DNA of 48,452 nt from Spirochaetaceae bacterium (GTDB taxonomy: Bacteria; Spirochaetota; Spirochaetia; Treponematales; Breznakiellaceae): assembly GCA_031281945.1 (NCBI GenBank), contig JAITER010000032.1, positions 1 to 48,452 of the forward strand, in the 5' to 3' direction. The translations under genes were made by a program, and so were the position numbers. The number at the start of each line of letters is the position of its first letter. Within the stretch, counting starts at the first letter, position 1. Positions 17,189-25,960 of this stretch are shown in pieces. Below the pieces are notes generated by a model, which was given only the letters and a program-made list of their open reading frames with translations, searched no databases and was not told the origin of the DNA.

Positions 17189-17947
17189 TTAAACGGCTTG
17201 GAATTTGGCTATGGGGATGAAGGTTTCCGCTTTTAACGCGGCCCCGCCGACCAGCGCCCCGTCTATGTTTTTTTGCGCCATAAGTTGCGCCGCGTTTTCC
17301 GGCTTCACCGACCCGCCGTACTGAATTATTATTTTTTCGGCGGCTTCGTTTCCGTAGAGCTTGCCTACGATTTTTCTGATGTATGCGTGAATCGCCTCCG
17401 CGTCGTTAGGCGTGGCGGTTTTTCCGGTTCCTATCGCCCAAACCGGCTCGTAAGCTATTGTAACGCGCTCCAATTCCTCCGCGCTTACGCCTTTTAAGCC
17501 TTCCGTAGTCTGCCTTTCGCAAACCTCTTCGGCGCGTCCGGCTTCGCGTTCTTCCAAAAGTTCGCCTACGCACAGGATCACTTCAAAACCGTGCTTTAAC
17601 GCCAGTTTCAATTTTTTGTTGATGAGCGCGTCGTCTTCTTTATAAAGATGGCGCCTTTCGCTGTGCCCAAGTATTATCACCTGTACGCCGAGGTCTTTAA
17701 GCTGCAAAACGGAAACTTCGCCCGTGTGCGCCCCTTGTTCTTCTTCCGCGCAATCCTGAGCGCCGAGCAAAATATTGCCGCCTTTTAATATGGCGCCTAC
17801 GGTTTCAAGCAAAGTGAAAGAAGGAGCCGCCAAATATTTATGTTTTCCGTCTTTTAATCCCGCAACAAGCGCCTTGGCTAGTTCCGCCGCTTCAGCGCGG
17901 GTTTTATGCATCTTCCAGTTTCCGGCTATATAATAAGGTCTTGACAT
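17189..17947 (-). CDS. tpiA: triosephosphate isomerase
   Basis: TIM, 252 aa, interconverts glyceraldehyde 3-phosphate and dihydroxyacetone phosphate in glycolysis. All catalytic elements are present: GNWKMHK with Lys12, GHSERR with the electrophilic His (about 94), the catalytic Glu in YEPVWAIGTGKTA (about 165-177, flexible loop 6) and the phosphate-binding YGGSVKPENA and GALVGGAAL. A good AAAAGGAG ribosome-binding site precedes the ATG. A TTTATA at about 17965 could be its -10, with a poor -35. Confidence 0.97.
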   Translation of the reverse strand: MSRPYYIAGNWKMHKTRAEAAELAKALVAGLKDGKHKYLAAPSFTLLETVGAILKGGNILLGAQDCAEEEQGAHTGEVSVLQLKDLGVQVIILGHSERRHLYKEDDALINKKLKLALKHGFEVILCVGELLEEREAGRAEEVCERQTTEGLKGVSAEELERVTIAYEPVWAIGTGKTATPNDAEAIHAYIRKIVGKLYGNEAAEKIIIQYGGSVKPENAAQLMAQKNIDGALVGGAALKAETFIPIAKFQAV

Positions 17948-18347
17948 TTTAAACTCCTTTTCGTCTATAAAATTAAAAGTTGAACTTTGCGCAAACTTTT
18001 TAGATAATTATGATAAAAAATAAGGAAAAAATTCTAGTAACGAAGGCTGTTTCAAAACTTCAGTTTGGGAACGGCGGCCTTAAATTTAAGATAAAAGGCG
18101 GCGTTTGAACGCCTTTAGGCGATACGGCGGGAAATAACGCAGGCGTTTTTGAGCTTCCCTTCCGCGCATTCCGTTTTACGGAAAAAGGGCCTTTTTACGC
18201 GCCTAAAATCAAAGTTTAGCGCGTTTGACTTCCGCCCTCAGAGCCAAAAAACTTAGAGGCCGGAACTTTGAAAACACCCGGCGGTTTTGCCGGCTTCCGT
18301 CTGCGCGCGTTGCGGTAACTTTTACAATCCAAAAACGTTTTTATCAT
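17948..18347. other. intergenic between divergent tpiA and exporter genes
   Basis: About 400 bp holding the likely divergent promoters of tpiA (minus) and the TolC gene (plus). The HR remnant lies at 18046-18082. A plus frame is open from TTG 18225 into the TolC gene, but its first 40 codons look non-coding. No other element is clear. Confidence 0.4.
18046..18082 (-). repeat. HR repeat remnant
   Basis: CTGTTTCAAAACTTCAGTTT followed by GGGAAC resembles the HR terminal hairpin on the minus strand (TTGTTCGGAAACTTCAGTTT). Only this hairpin persists, with several substitutions, so it is a decayed copy. Confidence 0.45.
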
Positions 18348-19844
18348 GTGAGGCCGCCGCCTGTTATTCATATCTTTCTTACCGTATCGTGTTTTCTTGG
18401 CGATTTAACGCCATTATTCTCCCAGGCGGCGGCCTCTATTTTTTCATTACAGGCCGGTGAAGAAGCGGAAAGCCCGGTTTCCGCGGTCGAGCCTTCGTTG
18501 CGAGACCTTTTGGACGGCTTTCTAAAAAAAGACCCGCGTTTAAAAGAACTGGAAATAGAAGCCGCCCGTTCAGGGCTGAACTACAGGCGGGCGGGCGTTG
18601 AAAACGGCTTTTCAATTGATTTATCCACCGGATCGTCGCAGTTGTATTTTGAAGATTCAGATTCTGTTTTTAGCGCGTCCCCTAGGGCCGTGATAACCAT
18701 TCCCCAATTAAAAGACGCGCGTATAGATTTTACGGCGCCTTTTAAAGCCGGCGGCGCCGCATCCCAGGACGGCGGTTTTGCCGTGGAAGACGTCCAACTT
18801 TCGCTTTCCGCGCAAATACTGGGCGATTATTCAAAAACGCGGAAAGTAACCCTGCTTAAAGCGCAAAGGGCTTTTTGGGAGGCTTCGCGCAACCTTAAAA
18901 AACGCGCCGCCGCCGCCGAAAAAGAGTTTTACGAGGCGGTTTACTCGCTTTACGAAATGGAAAACGAGGCCCTTTCCGCGGAAGAAACGGCTTACACCAA
19001 AGAAATAGATCTTTCGCTCATACGTTCTATGGGTTACGCCCCGTCTTCCGTGCGTTTTAGAACCGCGGCTTTGGAGGCGTCTTCCGCCCACAGGAGCGCG
19101 GGCGAGCAAAGGCGCCGGTTTGAGCGCGAGCTTTCTGTTTTTGCGCGTGATTGCGGCTTTCAATCCCTTTCATCCCTCCCTTCGGGGGTGGAGCCGGTGA
19201 ACCTCGAAGAATTGGAGCCGTTTGGTTCGGATGAACAGAAACGCCGCTTTTCAGGCGTGGAAAAGGCGGAATGGGCGCGTTACATAGGCGGCCTTTCCCG
19301 TTCCGCGAGCCAAAACTGGGAGCTTAGGGGAGAGGGCGGCTTTACGGCGAACAATACGCGCTCTCAGGGCGGCTTTACGGCGGACGCGGGGCTTACGCTC
19401 AATTGGCGCGGCGTAAGTTTATCGGCTTCCGCTTCCGCCCCCGTGAGCGCGGGCGGCGGAAAACCCGTCTTTTCATTTGCCGTGGGCTTAAATTCGAATT
19501 CGCAAAGGCTTTCTTCGTTAAATGACGAGGAGAAACGTCTTGAACGCGAGGCCGAAGAAGTTGCTTTGGCCGATGCGGAACGGGAATGGGAGGACGCTGT
19601 AGAGGCGGTTCGGATTAAACGGCTGGATCTTCAGTGGGAGCGGGGCCGCCTCGCCGCCCAATATGAACTTTACCGCGAACTGCTTTTTGACGCCGAAACT
19701 TCTTTTAATGAAGGCCTTTTAAGTGAAAGCGATTATCGCAAGGCGGCGGTTAGCGAAAAGCGTTCTAGGGGGGAGCTTGCGCTCTCGGACATAAAAAGCC
19801 GTTTGCACGTCCTTGAATCGGCTCTTTATTTTGTGGAGGATTGA
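18348..19844 (+). CDS. TolC-like outer-membrane efflux protein
   Basis: Outer-membrane factor of a tripartite exporter, about 498 aa from GTG 18348, which gives a plausible signal peptide (VIHIFLTVSCFLGD to the SQAAA cleavage region). Long charged heptad-like helices occur at about 170-300 (EKEFYEAVYSLYEMENEALS; RSAGEQRRRFERELS) and 390-495 (EEKRLEREAEEVALADAERE to the C-terminus), as in TolC family proteins with two coiled-coil repeats. Family assignment rests on this pattern plus context, since the next genes encode a membrane-fusion protein, an ATPase and an FtsX-type permease; T. pallidum has a similar TolC-like/fusion/ATPase group. Its TGA overlaps the TTGA preceding the fusion-protein gene. 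Confidence 0.72.
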   Translation: MRPPPVIHIFLTVSCFLGDLTPLFSQAAASIFSLQAGEEAESPVSAVEPSLRDLLDGFLKKDPRLKELEIEAARSGLNYRRAGVENGFSIDLSTGSSQLYFEDSDSVFSASPRAVITIPQLKDARIDFTAPFKAGGAASQDGGFAVEDVQLSLSAQILGDYSKTRKVTLLKAQRAFWEASRNLKKRAAAAEKEFYEAVYSLYEMENEALSAEETAYTKEIDLSLIRSMGYAPSSVRFRTAALEASSAHRSAGEQRRRFERELSVFARDCGFQSLSSLPSGVEPVNLEELEPFGSDEQKRRFSGVEKAEWARYIGGLSRSASQNWELRGEGGFTANNTRSQGGFTADAGLTLNWRGVSLSASASAPVSAGGGKPVFSFAVGLNSNSQRLSSLNDEEKRLEREAEEVALADAEREWEDAVEAVRIKRLDLQWERGRLAAQYELYRELLFDAETSFNEGLLSESDYRKAAVSEKRSRGELALSDIKSRLHVLESALYFVED

Positions 19845-19846
19845 TT

Positions 19847-21133
19847 ATGGACGCGCCCGCCGGCCCAAAAAATAAAAAGCCGCTTGTTTTTTTTGTTTTA
19901 TTCGCGGCGCTTCTGGTTTTCGCCGGTTTTTTTATATTCCGCATGGTTAAATCCACTAAAAACGCCGCTTCTTCCACGTATCGCGTTTTAAGCGAAACTT
20001 TCACCAACGTTATAGAAATCGCCGGAACGGTTTCCGCCGCCAAGGAGCAGAATTTGCAGGCCGCCGGAGCGGGGACTGTAACCGCCGTTTTTGTAAAAGA
20101 AGGCGATTTTGTAAAAAAAAACCAGGTTATTTTGCAACTGGAGGACGGCGAGCAACGCTACAATCTTAGCAATCATGATTTTCAGACGGCGCAAAAGCGC
20201 GTAAGCGGCTCGCCCCGTGAAATAGAGCTTATGCTTAAACAGCGGGAAGTTTTGCTTCAGCGCATACAAGACAGGCGGATTTTGGCCAATTTCGACGGCC
20301 TTATCGCCCAATTTCAGGCGTCGGCGGGAGACGTGGTGGAGGCGAAAGACGTAGCCGGCGTGATTATAGACCGGAGTTATTTAAAGGCCGTTGTGGAAAT
20401 TGTGGAAACGGACGCGCCTAAACTCGCCGCGGGCCAAAGGGTGAGTCTTAGCTTTCCGGCTTCAGGCGAGCGTGTTATAGAAGGGTTCGTCCATTCTTTC
20501 CCCGCCGTCGCCGTAAAATCGTCGCGCGGGGCGTCTGTGGTAAAAGCCGAAATAAGGGTTTACGACCCGCCGGATTTTATCCTGCCCAACTATTCGTTTA
20601 CGGGTGAAATCGAAATAAGCCCGCCTGTAACCATGCTTCTTGTTGAAAGGGAGGCTATAGCCCTTATCACGGAGCCTTTGCCGCAGGGCTCCGGCGCCTC
20701 GCCGCAAGGTCCCGGCGGCCAGACGGCGCGAGGCCCAGGCGTCGGCGCCTCGCCGCAAGGCCCAGGCGGCGGCGGCCCGGCGGCGGGAGCGCGCGGAGAA
20801 CGGGAGCGCGGGCGCGGCGGCGAACCCGGCCCTCAGACTGAGGCTTTCCCGCGCGCCGGGCGTTCCGGCCCTGATGCGGGGGCGCCGGCTTACGCCGAAA
20901 AGGTTGTTGACGGCGGAAAAACGGTGCGGGTGGATTGCGTTGCGGCGCCGTATGGCCGGAACTTTTTTAGGATAATAAGCGGCCTTTCTGAAGGCGACGA
21001 GTTAAAGGCTTTGCGGGAAAAGCCTGTTTCCGGCCAAAACCGCAAGGCTTTACAGGAAGCGGCGCGGCCCGCCGGCCCGGGCGGCGATAGGAACGCGCGG
21101 GCGGCGCCGGGAGGCGCGATGATGCGGTTTTAG
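19847..21133 (+). CDS. HlyD/MacA-type membrane-fusion protein with Gly/Pro-rich insert
   Basis: Periplasmic adaptor, 428 aa from ATG 19847 (a TTG start two codons earlier is possible). One N-terminal membrane span (about 13-32), then the lipoyl-like barrel (EIAGTVSAAKEQNLQAAGAG; VFVKEGDFVKKNQVILQLED), a short helical hairpin (about 100-150), and a beta-barrel domain. At about 277-346 there is an unusual low-complexity insert rich in Gly, Pro, Ala and Arg, containing GASPQGPGG twice; after it the conserved membrane-proximal fold resumes (KTVRVDCVAAPYGRNFFRI, then ISGLSEGDEL). The C-terminus is also Gly/Pro/Ala-rich. It links the TolC-like protein to the MacB-type transporter encoded next. Confidence 0.82.
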   Translation: MDAPAGPKNKKPLVFFVLFAALLVFAGFFIFRMVKSTKNAASSTYRVLSETFTNVIEIAGTVSAAKEQNLQAAGAGTVTAVFVKEGDFVKKNQVILQLEDGEQRYNLSNHDFQTAQKRVSGSPREIELMLKQREVLLQRIQDRRILANFDGLIAQFQASAGDVVEAKDVAGVIIDRSYLKAVVEIVETDAPKLAAGQRVSLSFPASGERVIEGFVHSFPAVAVKSSRGASVVKAEIRVYDPPDFILPNYSFTGEIEISPPVTMLLVEREAIALITEPLPQGSGASPQGPGGQTARGPGVGASPQGPGGGGPAAGARGERERGRGGEPGPQTEAFPRAGRSGPDAGAPAYAEKVVDGGKTVRVDCVAAPYGRNFFRIISGLSEGDELKALREKPVSGQNRKALQEAARPAGPGGDRNARAAPGGAMMRF

Positions 21134-21143
21134 GCGGTTTTGA

Positions 21144-21827
21144 ATGGAAGACGTTGTTGTTTTAGAAAACGTCCGCAAGAGTTACGGCATGAAAGAAGGC
21201 GTTGTCGAGGCTTTATCGGGCGTTTCTTTGGTCATTAAGCGGGGGGAGTACGCCTCCATTATGGGGCCGTCCGGCTCCGGCAAGTCGACCTGCATGAACA
21301 TAATAGGCTGTCTTGACAGGCCGACGAGCGGGCGCGTTTTGATAGACGGCCGCGATACGCGCTTTATGAGCGAGCAGGCGCTCGCCGTTCTGCGCAACCG
21401 GACGGTGGGTTTTGTTTTTCAGCAGTACCATCTGCTCCCGTCAATGACGGTTTTAGAAAACGTCATGCTGCCCCTGCGCTATCAGGGCGTGGAAAAACGC
21501 CGCAGAAAAGAAAGGGCGCGGGAAATACTTTCGCGGGTTTCCCTTGATTCCAGGGCCTCCCATTATCCGGCGGAACTTTCCGGCGGTCAAAAACAACGCG
21601 CCGCCATAGCCAGGGCGGTGGCGGCCGGCCCCAAAATCATACTTGCGGACGAACCCACCGGCGCTTTGGACAGCGAGACCGGCGCCCTTGTGCTGGAACT
21701 TTTTAAAGACGTAAACGAGCGGGGGGCCGCGGTTATTTTGGTTACGCACGATGCGAAAGTGGCGGCGGCGGCGCGGCGGCGCATACGGATATTCGACGGT
21801 AAAATCGCGGAGGACGTTTTTGTTTGA
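21144..21827 (+). CDS. MacB/LolD-type ABC ATPase
   Basis: ABC ATPase of 227 aa. Walker A GPSGSGKS (about 41-48), Q-loop FVFQQYHLLPSMTVLENVMLPL, signature LSGGQKQR (about 143-150), Walker B IILADEPTGALDS and the H-loop VTHD are all intact. The sequence type is that of LolD/MacB/SalX ATPases that pair with FtsX-like permeases. It starts 10 bp after the fusion-protein stop and its end overlaps the permease start, so the four-gene set 18348-23010 is one operon for tripartite export or lipoprotein-related transport. Confidence 0.93.
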   Translation: MEDVVVLENVRKSYGMKEGVVEALSGVSLVIKRGEYASIMGPSGSGKSTCMNIIGCLDRPTSGRVLIDGRDTRFMSEQALAVLRNRTVGFVFQQYHLLPSMTVLENVMLPLRYQGVEKRRRKERAREILSRVSLDSRASHYPAELSGGQKQRAAIARAVAAGPKIILADEPTGALDSETGALVLELFKDVNERGAAVILVTHDAKVAAAARRRIRIFDGKIAEDVFV

Positions 21828-23010
21828 AGACCTTGTTTTCGCTTTCAAGATGTTTCAGCGCAATAAAACCAGAACCGTCCTTTCGCTTTTGGGTATAATA
21901 ATAGGCGTAGCTTCGGTCATTGTAATTGGAACTTTGGGCGAAAGCGCCAAAACCAATGTAAAAAAAAGCTTCGGGTCTTCAAATTTAAGCCTAATTCAGG
22001 TTGACGCGGGTTTTATGCGGCGTTCTCGCGAAAACCGCATATATTTGGACGAGGCTTTCCGCGAAAAAATTTTTGATTCTATAAGCGGTATAAATAAAAT
22101 TTGGTACAAAAACAACCTTTCCTCGGTTCTAGCCAACGGCCCGTTAAGCGTTTCTTATCAGCTTTCCGCCGTGGAATACGGCTATATTGAGATGTGCGGC
22201 CTAACGACCGGAAGCGGCGAAACTTTTAACGTATCCGATGACGTGGAGGGGTCTCAAACCATCGTTTTGGGAAGCGATGCGGCGCTCGCGCTTTTCCCGG
22301 ACGAGGATCCGGTGGGGCGCGTGTTAATCGCCCAGGCGGGGAGCGACCTTTTCGGTTTTAGGGTGATAGGCGTGCTTTCAGGCGACTCTTTAGGCTTTGA
22401 TTCGCCTAAAACCAGCGTATACATTCCCAGGGGGTTCTACCTTAAAAAAATAGCCCCTTCTCCAAACGCTTCCTCCGCCGTAGTGGAGGCGCGTTCTCCA
22501 AAAAACGTAGTCCGTATAAGCGCGGAGCTTAAAAAGTACGCGCTGGAAAAAACCGGGGAAGAATACGCGCTTTCGGTGAATTCCATGCAATCAATGCTGG
22601 AGCGGTACGATGAGGTTACCGGAACTATGAATATGCTGCTTTCCGGCGTCGCCGCCATATCGCTTTTGGTGGGCGGCATAGGGATTATGAACATAATGAT
22701 AGTAACCGTAACGGAACGAAAGCGCGAAATAGGCGTGCGCAAAGCTATAGGAGCGGCTCCTTACGTTATACGCCTTCAGTTTTTAACCGAATCCGCGGCC
22801 ATAACAATTTTGGGCGGGATTACGGGCGCAGCCGCCGGCATAGGCGTAAGCGCCGTTGCGGTGGCCGTCTTAAAGTGGAGTTTTTCCGTTTCCTGGGCGT
22901 CCTGCGCGGCGGCTTTCCTGTTTTCGGCCTTCGTGGGGGTTTTTTTCGGTTATTATCCGGCGTCAAAAGCCGCCAAACTGGATCCTGTAACAGCTCTTTC
23001 TTCAGAATAG
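21820..23010 (+). CDS. MacB-like FtsX-family ABC permease
   Basis: Permease of about 396 aa from TTG 21820, preceded by GGAGGA and overlapping the ATPase stop. Architecture is MacB-like: TM1 (about 18-40, TVLSLLGIIIGVASVIVIGT), a large periplasmic domain (about 45-265), then three C-terminal spans (GVAAISLLVGGIGIMNIMIV; ITILGGITGAAAGIGVSAVA; the last at about 355-380). The conserved REIGVRKAIGA follows TM2 and couples to the ATPase. It ends KAAKLDPVTALSSE, the classic C-terminal signature. The frame extends upstream to 21751 but that part overlaps the ATPase gene and is not conserved. Confidence 0.92.
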   Translation: MFEDLVFAFKMFQRNKTRTVLSLLGIIIGVASVIVIGTLGESAKTNVKKSFGSSNLSLIQVDAGFMRRSRENRIYLDEAFREKIFDSISGINKIWYKNNLSSVLANGPLSVSYQLSAVEYGYIEMCGLTTGSGETFNVSDDVEGSQTIVLGSDAALALFPDEDPVGRVLIAQAGSDLFGFRVIGVLSGDSLGFDSPKTSVYIPRGFYLKKIAPSPNASSAVVEARSPKNVVRISAELKKYALEKTGEEYALSVNSMQSMLERYDEVTGTMNMLLSGVAAISLLVGGIGIMNIMIVTVTERKREIGVRKAIGAAPYVIRLQFLTESAAITILGGITGAAAGIGVSAVAVAVLKWSFSVSWASCAAAFLFSAFVGVFFGYYPASKAAKLDPVTALSSE

Positions 23011-23246
23011 GCGTCTTAGCCGGATTCCATACCGCGTCCGCGCGTGAAACCGGCTCGGCCTTAAGCGGCTGTGGTTTTAAGCCGTTTACGGGCGTTAAAA
23101 AAACACTTAAAAGCGAAATTTTCGGCGCTGTTCAAGCCGCCGCCGCCATGTGCTTTTCTTGTTTTTTTTTATTGTTATTGTTATCATTAAAAACGTAATG
23201 CAAAAGAATGTGTAGAAGTATATTTATACGGAAAAGGAGGTGTGCG

Positions 23247-25916
23247 ATGATAAAAAAATTAGCGATTTATACGGCGCTGTTAATTCTTGCGGTTGTTTTT
23301 GCGGCTTGCGAAGGCGCCGGCTCCAATATAAAAAAAACAGGACCAAACCCCAATCCAACTAAAACTCAGGAATATCCGCGAATAAACAATGTTCTTGCTC
23401 TTAAAGATATTGTATACATTTATAACGATATTATAAATCCAAATGATTTTGAGGTTACGATTATTCCGGATGAGGGCGAACCTTTCGAGGTTGTTAAAAA
23501 AACTGAAGACGGCGACTGCCCTATACTTATAAACGGCAAAGAGGACGGTATTGAAGCCGGCAAATTAAGCGACGGGCGCGGCAGATACGGCTGGCAAAAA
23601 ATAGAAATTTCGTTAAAAGAATCTCCGCAGACAAAGCTTGAATTTCAAATTTTTGTTGTCGCGGAAAGTGTAGACGCTAATCGCCAGGATAAGTTTGATA
23701 GTTTAGACGTCGTTAAATTGCCGTCTAAGCGGGTGTACGATCGCGGCGAGTCTTTTGATCCTTCGGGGATGGTTGTTGTGGCCTGGTTTGGCGGAAAAGA
23801 AGCCGGCGAGACGATTGAGACCGGGGCTGTTCCTGTGTGGGTGCGGGATCTTGGCATAAATGATTCCGCGCTTGCTTTAAATACGGCGGATGGGGATGTT
23901 TCCGTAATTTTAACCGCTAAAGGCGATATATATCCCGATCAATGTTCCTTAAACTTAAATGTTAGCGTGGAGCCCGCCATGCATAGGGTTATATGGTCGC
24001 CGCCTCCGGGGGTTAACGCGCGTTTCAGCGCCGTGAGCGCCGCGAGAACGGGTTCTTATGTAAGCTTCCAAATAGACAACACGGAAACCTACACGTTAAA
24101 TCCCGATACTTTAAAGCTTATTGCGGTGGACGGGGCCGGCTCCGAAGCGGGCCAGGTGAGCGGGCTTACTGAGCTCGCGCCAAGCGGCGCGGGCGAGAGT
24201 TACGGCTCCAAAAAAATGGCTTTTATTATGCCCAAGTATGATGTAAAAATAACGGCCGATTTTGTGCAGGGAGCCGCTAACCTGAATGGTTTCAAATACA
24301 CGTTTTGGGATGTGCAACCTGAAGATTGGGGGGCTGTGCCGGATGAGAATTGGGTTAATGTGCCGGGCTTTGATGTGGAGGTTCCCAAAGAAGTTTACCA
24401 AATTGTGGTTGATAAAGACAATAATAAAAAACTGGCTTTTAAATTTGAATTGTCGCCGGACCGGGCGGAGAGTGGTCTGACTTCTGTAGGCGTCCAGAAA
24501 GGCAACGTAAGTGTAGGTTCTGCTCAGTCCAATGGTAATACTACTGCTGAGGACGATGTTTTGTACGTGTGCGACCCCGGGGATTTGTCTGTCGGCGCTT
24601 CAACGTACACAATCCAGGCGCTTTACTCCCCAACCGGAACTACCACTGATAATGTGTCAAGAAATTATACGTTGTACGCTATAAAAGAAAACGGACAAAG
24701 CCAAATAGAATTTTCGTTTTGGTATACCGAAGCTACGTCGACAAGAAACAGTATGTACCAGACTTTTGTAGCGCCTAAAGCGGGATGGTATCGTATACAG
24801 GCTTGGGGGGCTGACGGCGGGGAGGCCAGGACCGGCATAGCCGGCGGAAAAGGCGGGTACGCCTCCGGTGATATTTATATAGATGACAACCATTTGCAAT
24901 ATCCTTTTTACGTTTATGTGGGCGGCGCCGGCGAGGATAAACTAGGATCCATCAACGTGTACACTCCGGGTTACGGCGGTTGGAATGGCGGCGGCTACGG
25001 CGGCGAATCCGGAAATTACGCCGGCGCCGGCGGCGGCGGGGCTACATCTATAAGTTTGGTTGGCGGGGCCTGGAACGACATAGCGGTTCTGGCCAACAGG
25101 ATTCTTGTGGCCGGCGGCGGCGGCGGCGCTTCGCCGTCCGGCAGACCGGGCGGCAGCCATGCTACGGTTAACGCGCCCGGCGCCGCAGGCGGCGTGGGCG
25201 GCGGTGTAGCCGGAAGCGCAGCCAAGACTGCGGGATCGTCGCCTAAATTTTACGGGGCGGCTTTTGCCAGCACTTCTCCAGCGGGCGGCGTGTTTATTTA
25301 CCCCCCCGCCCGTTCCGATTTTCCCGGTCAAGCAAATCCGCCGTCAGGCGATCCTACGGCGAAATTTAACGGGCAGGGTTTTGGAGTGGGCGGCTATGGG
25401 CGTCCTGGCGACGCCCCGCGCCCCGCGTACGGCGACGGTTATAACGGCAAAGGCGGCGGCGGCGGCGGCTGGTGGGGCGGCAGGGTTTCTTTGTTTAGCG
25501 GAGACGCGGACGGCAATGGCGCCGGGGCGGGCGGCGGCGGCGGGTCTAACTTTATAAGCAGTTGGAATGAATGTTCCCCCGTGTATTCGGCGACTGTCGG
25601 TGAAGATGGGGAGTTAGTGATCACTTTTTATACCACAGGAACGCCTCAAATCCTTGGGACTAATCAGCCTATTACATCTTTTGATGGTGGTAAGCCGCGG
25701 CAACCCAATTATGGGGCTGTTAGTTTCGTTAACAGGGTTATGAATGATTATGGAGATATAGCTGATAATTACGAACCTAATCCTAACGCCGCTGTTTTAA
25801 CAAATAAGCCGGCGGGCAAAAATGGATTTGTACGCATCACCCGTTTAGATGGTTCTGCTGGCAGCGCTCCAGATGCGCCGGATTTTGGTAACGGTGTGAA
25901 AGCGGATGGCAATTAA
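23247..25916 (+). CDS. large lipoprotein with Ig-like and ALK/LTK-like glycine-rich domains (1)
   Basis: Surface lipoprotein candidate of 889 aa. I choose ATG 23247, preceded by AAAAGGAGG, over the longer frame from 23208. The signal peptide ends in lipobox FAAC (Cys21). A bacterial Ig-like domain covers about 150-240 (LPSKRVYDRGESFDPSGMVV), then a repeat-like beta domain ending FIMPKYDVKITADF, then a Cadherin-like segment. From about 500 a glycine-rich domain starts YQTFVAPKAGWYRIQAWGA and runs through GGKGGYASG, YVYVGGAGE, AGGGGATSISL and ILVAGGGGGA, the pattern of the ALK/LTK receptor extracellular glycine-rich domain, which folds with packed polyglycine helices. It is the first of two tandem paralogues. 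Role unknown; adhesion or glycan binding is a guess. Confidence 0.82.
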   Translation: MIKKLAIYTALLILAVVFAACEGAGSNIKKTGPNPNPTKTQEYPRINNVLALKDIVYIYNDIINPNDFEVTIIPDEGEPFEVVKKTEDGDCPILINGKEDGIEAGKLSDGRGRYGWQKIEISLKESPQTKLEFQIFVVAESVDANRQDKFDSLDVVKLPSKRVYDRGESFDPSGMVVVAWFGGKEAGETIETGAVPVWVRDLGINDSALALNTADGDVSVILTAKGDIYPDQCSLNLNVSVEPAMHRVIWSPPPGVNARFSAVSAARTGSYVSFQIDNTETYTLNPDTLKLIAVDGAGSEAGQVSGLTELAPSGAGESYGSKKMAFIMPKYDVKITADFVQGAANLNGFKYTFWDVQPEDWGAVPDENWVNVPGFDVEVPKEVYQIVVDKDNNKKLAFKFELSPDRAESGLTSVGVQKGNVSVGSAQSNGNTTAEDDVLYVCDPGDLSVGASTYTIQALYSPTGTTTDNVSRNYTLYAIKENGQSQIEFSFWYTEATSTRNSMYQTFVAPKAGWYRIQAWGADGGEARTGIAGGKGGYASGDIYIDDNHLQYPFYVYVGGAGEDKLGSINVYTPGYGGWNGGGYGGESGNYAGAGGGGATSISLVGGAWNDIAVLANRILVAGGGGGASPSGRPGGSHATVNAPGAAGGVGGGVAGSAAKTAGSSPKFYGAAFASTSPAGGVFIYPPARSDFPGQANPPSGDPTAKFNGQGFGVGGYGRPGDAPRPAYGDGYNGKGGGGGGWWGGRVSLFSGDADGNGAGAGGGGGSNFISSWNECSPVYSATVGEDGELVITFYTTGTPQILGTNQPITSFDGGKPRQPNYGAVSFVNRVMNDYGDIADNYEPNPNAAVLTNKPAGKNGFVRITRLDGSAGSAPDAPDFGNGVKADGN

Positions 25917-25926
25917 TTAAGATTTT

Positions 25927-25945
25927 CCAGTTTTACCAAAACTGG
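25927..25945. other. hairpin between the twin lipoprotein genes
   Basis: CCAGTTTT-ACC-AAAACTGG is a perfect 8-bp stem directly before the second gene's ribosome-binding site (GGAGGG 25951-25956). There is no T-run afterwards, so it may damp or stabilise translation of the second gene rather than terminate. Confidence 0.4.
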
Positions 25946-25960
25946 GGTATGGAGGGCGGT

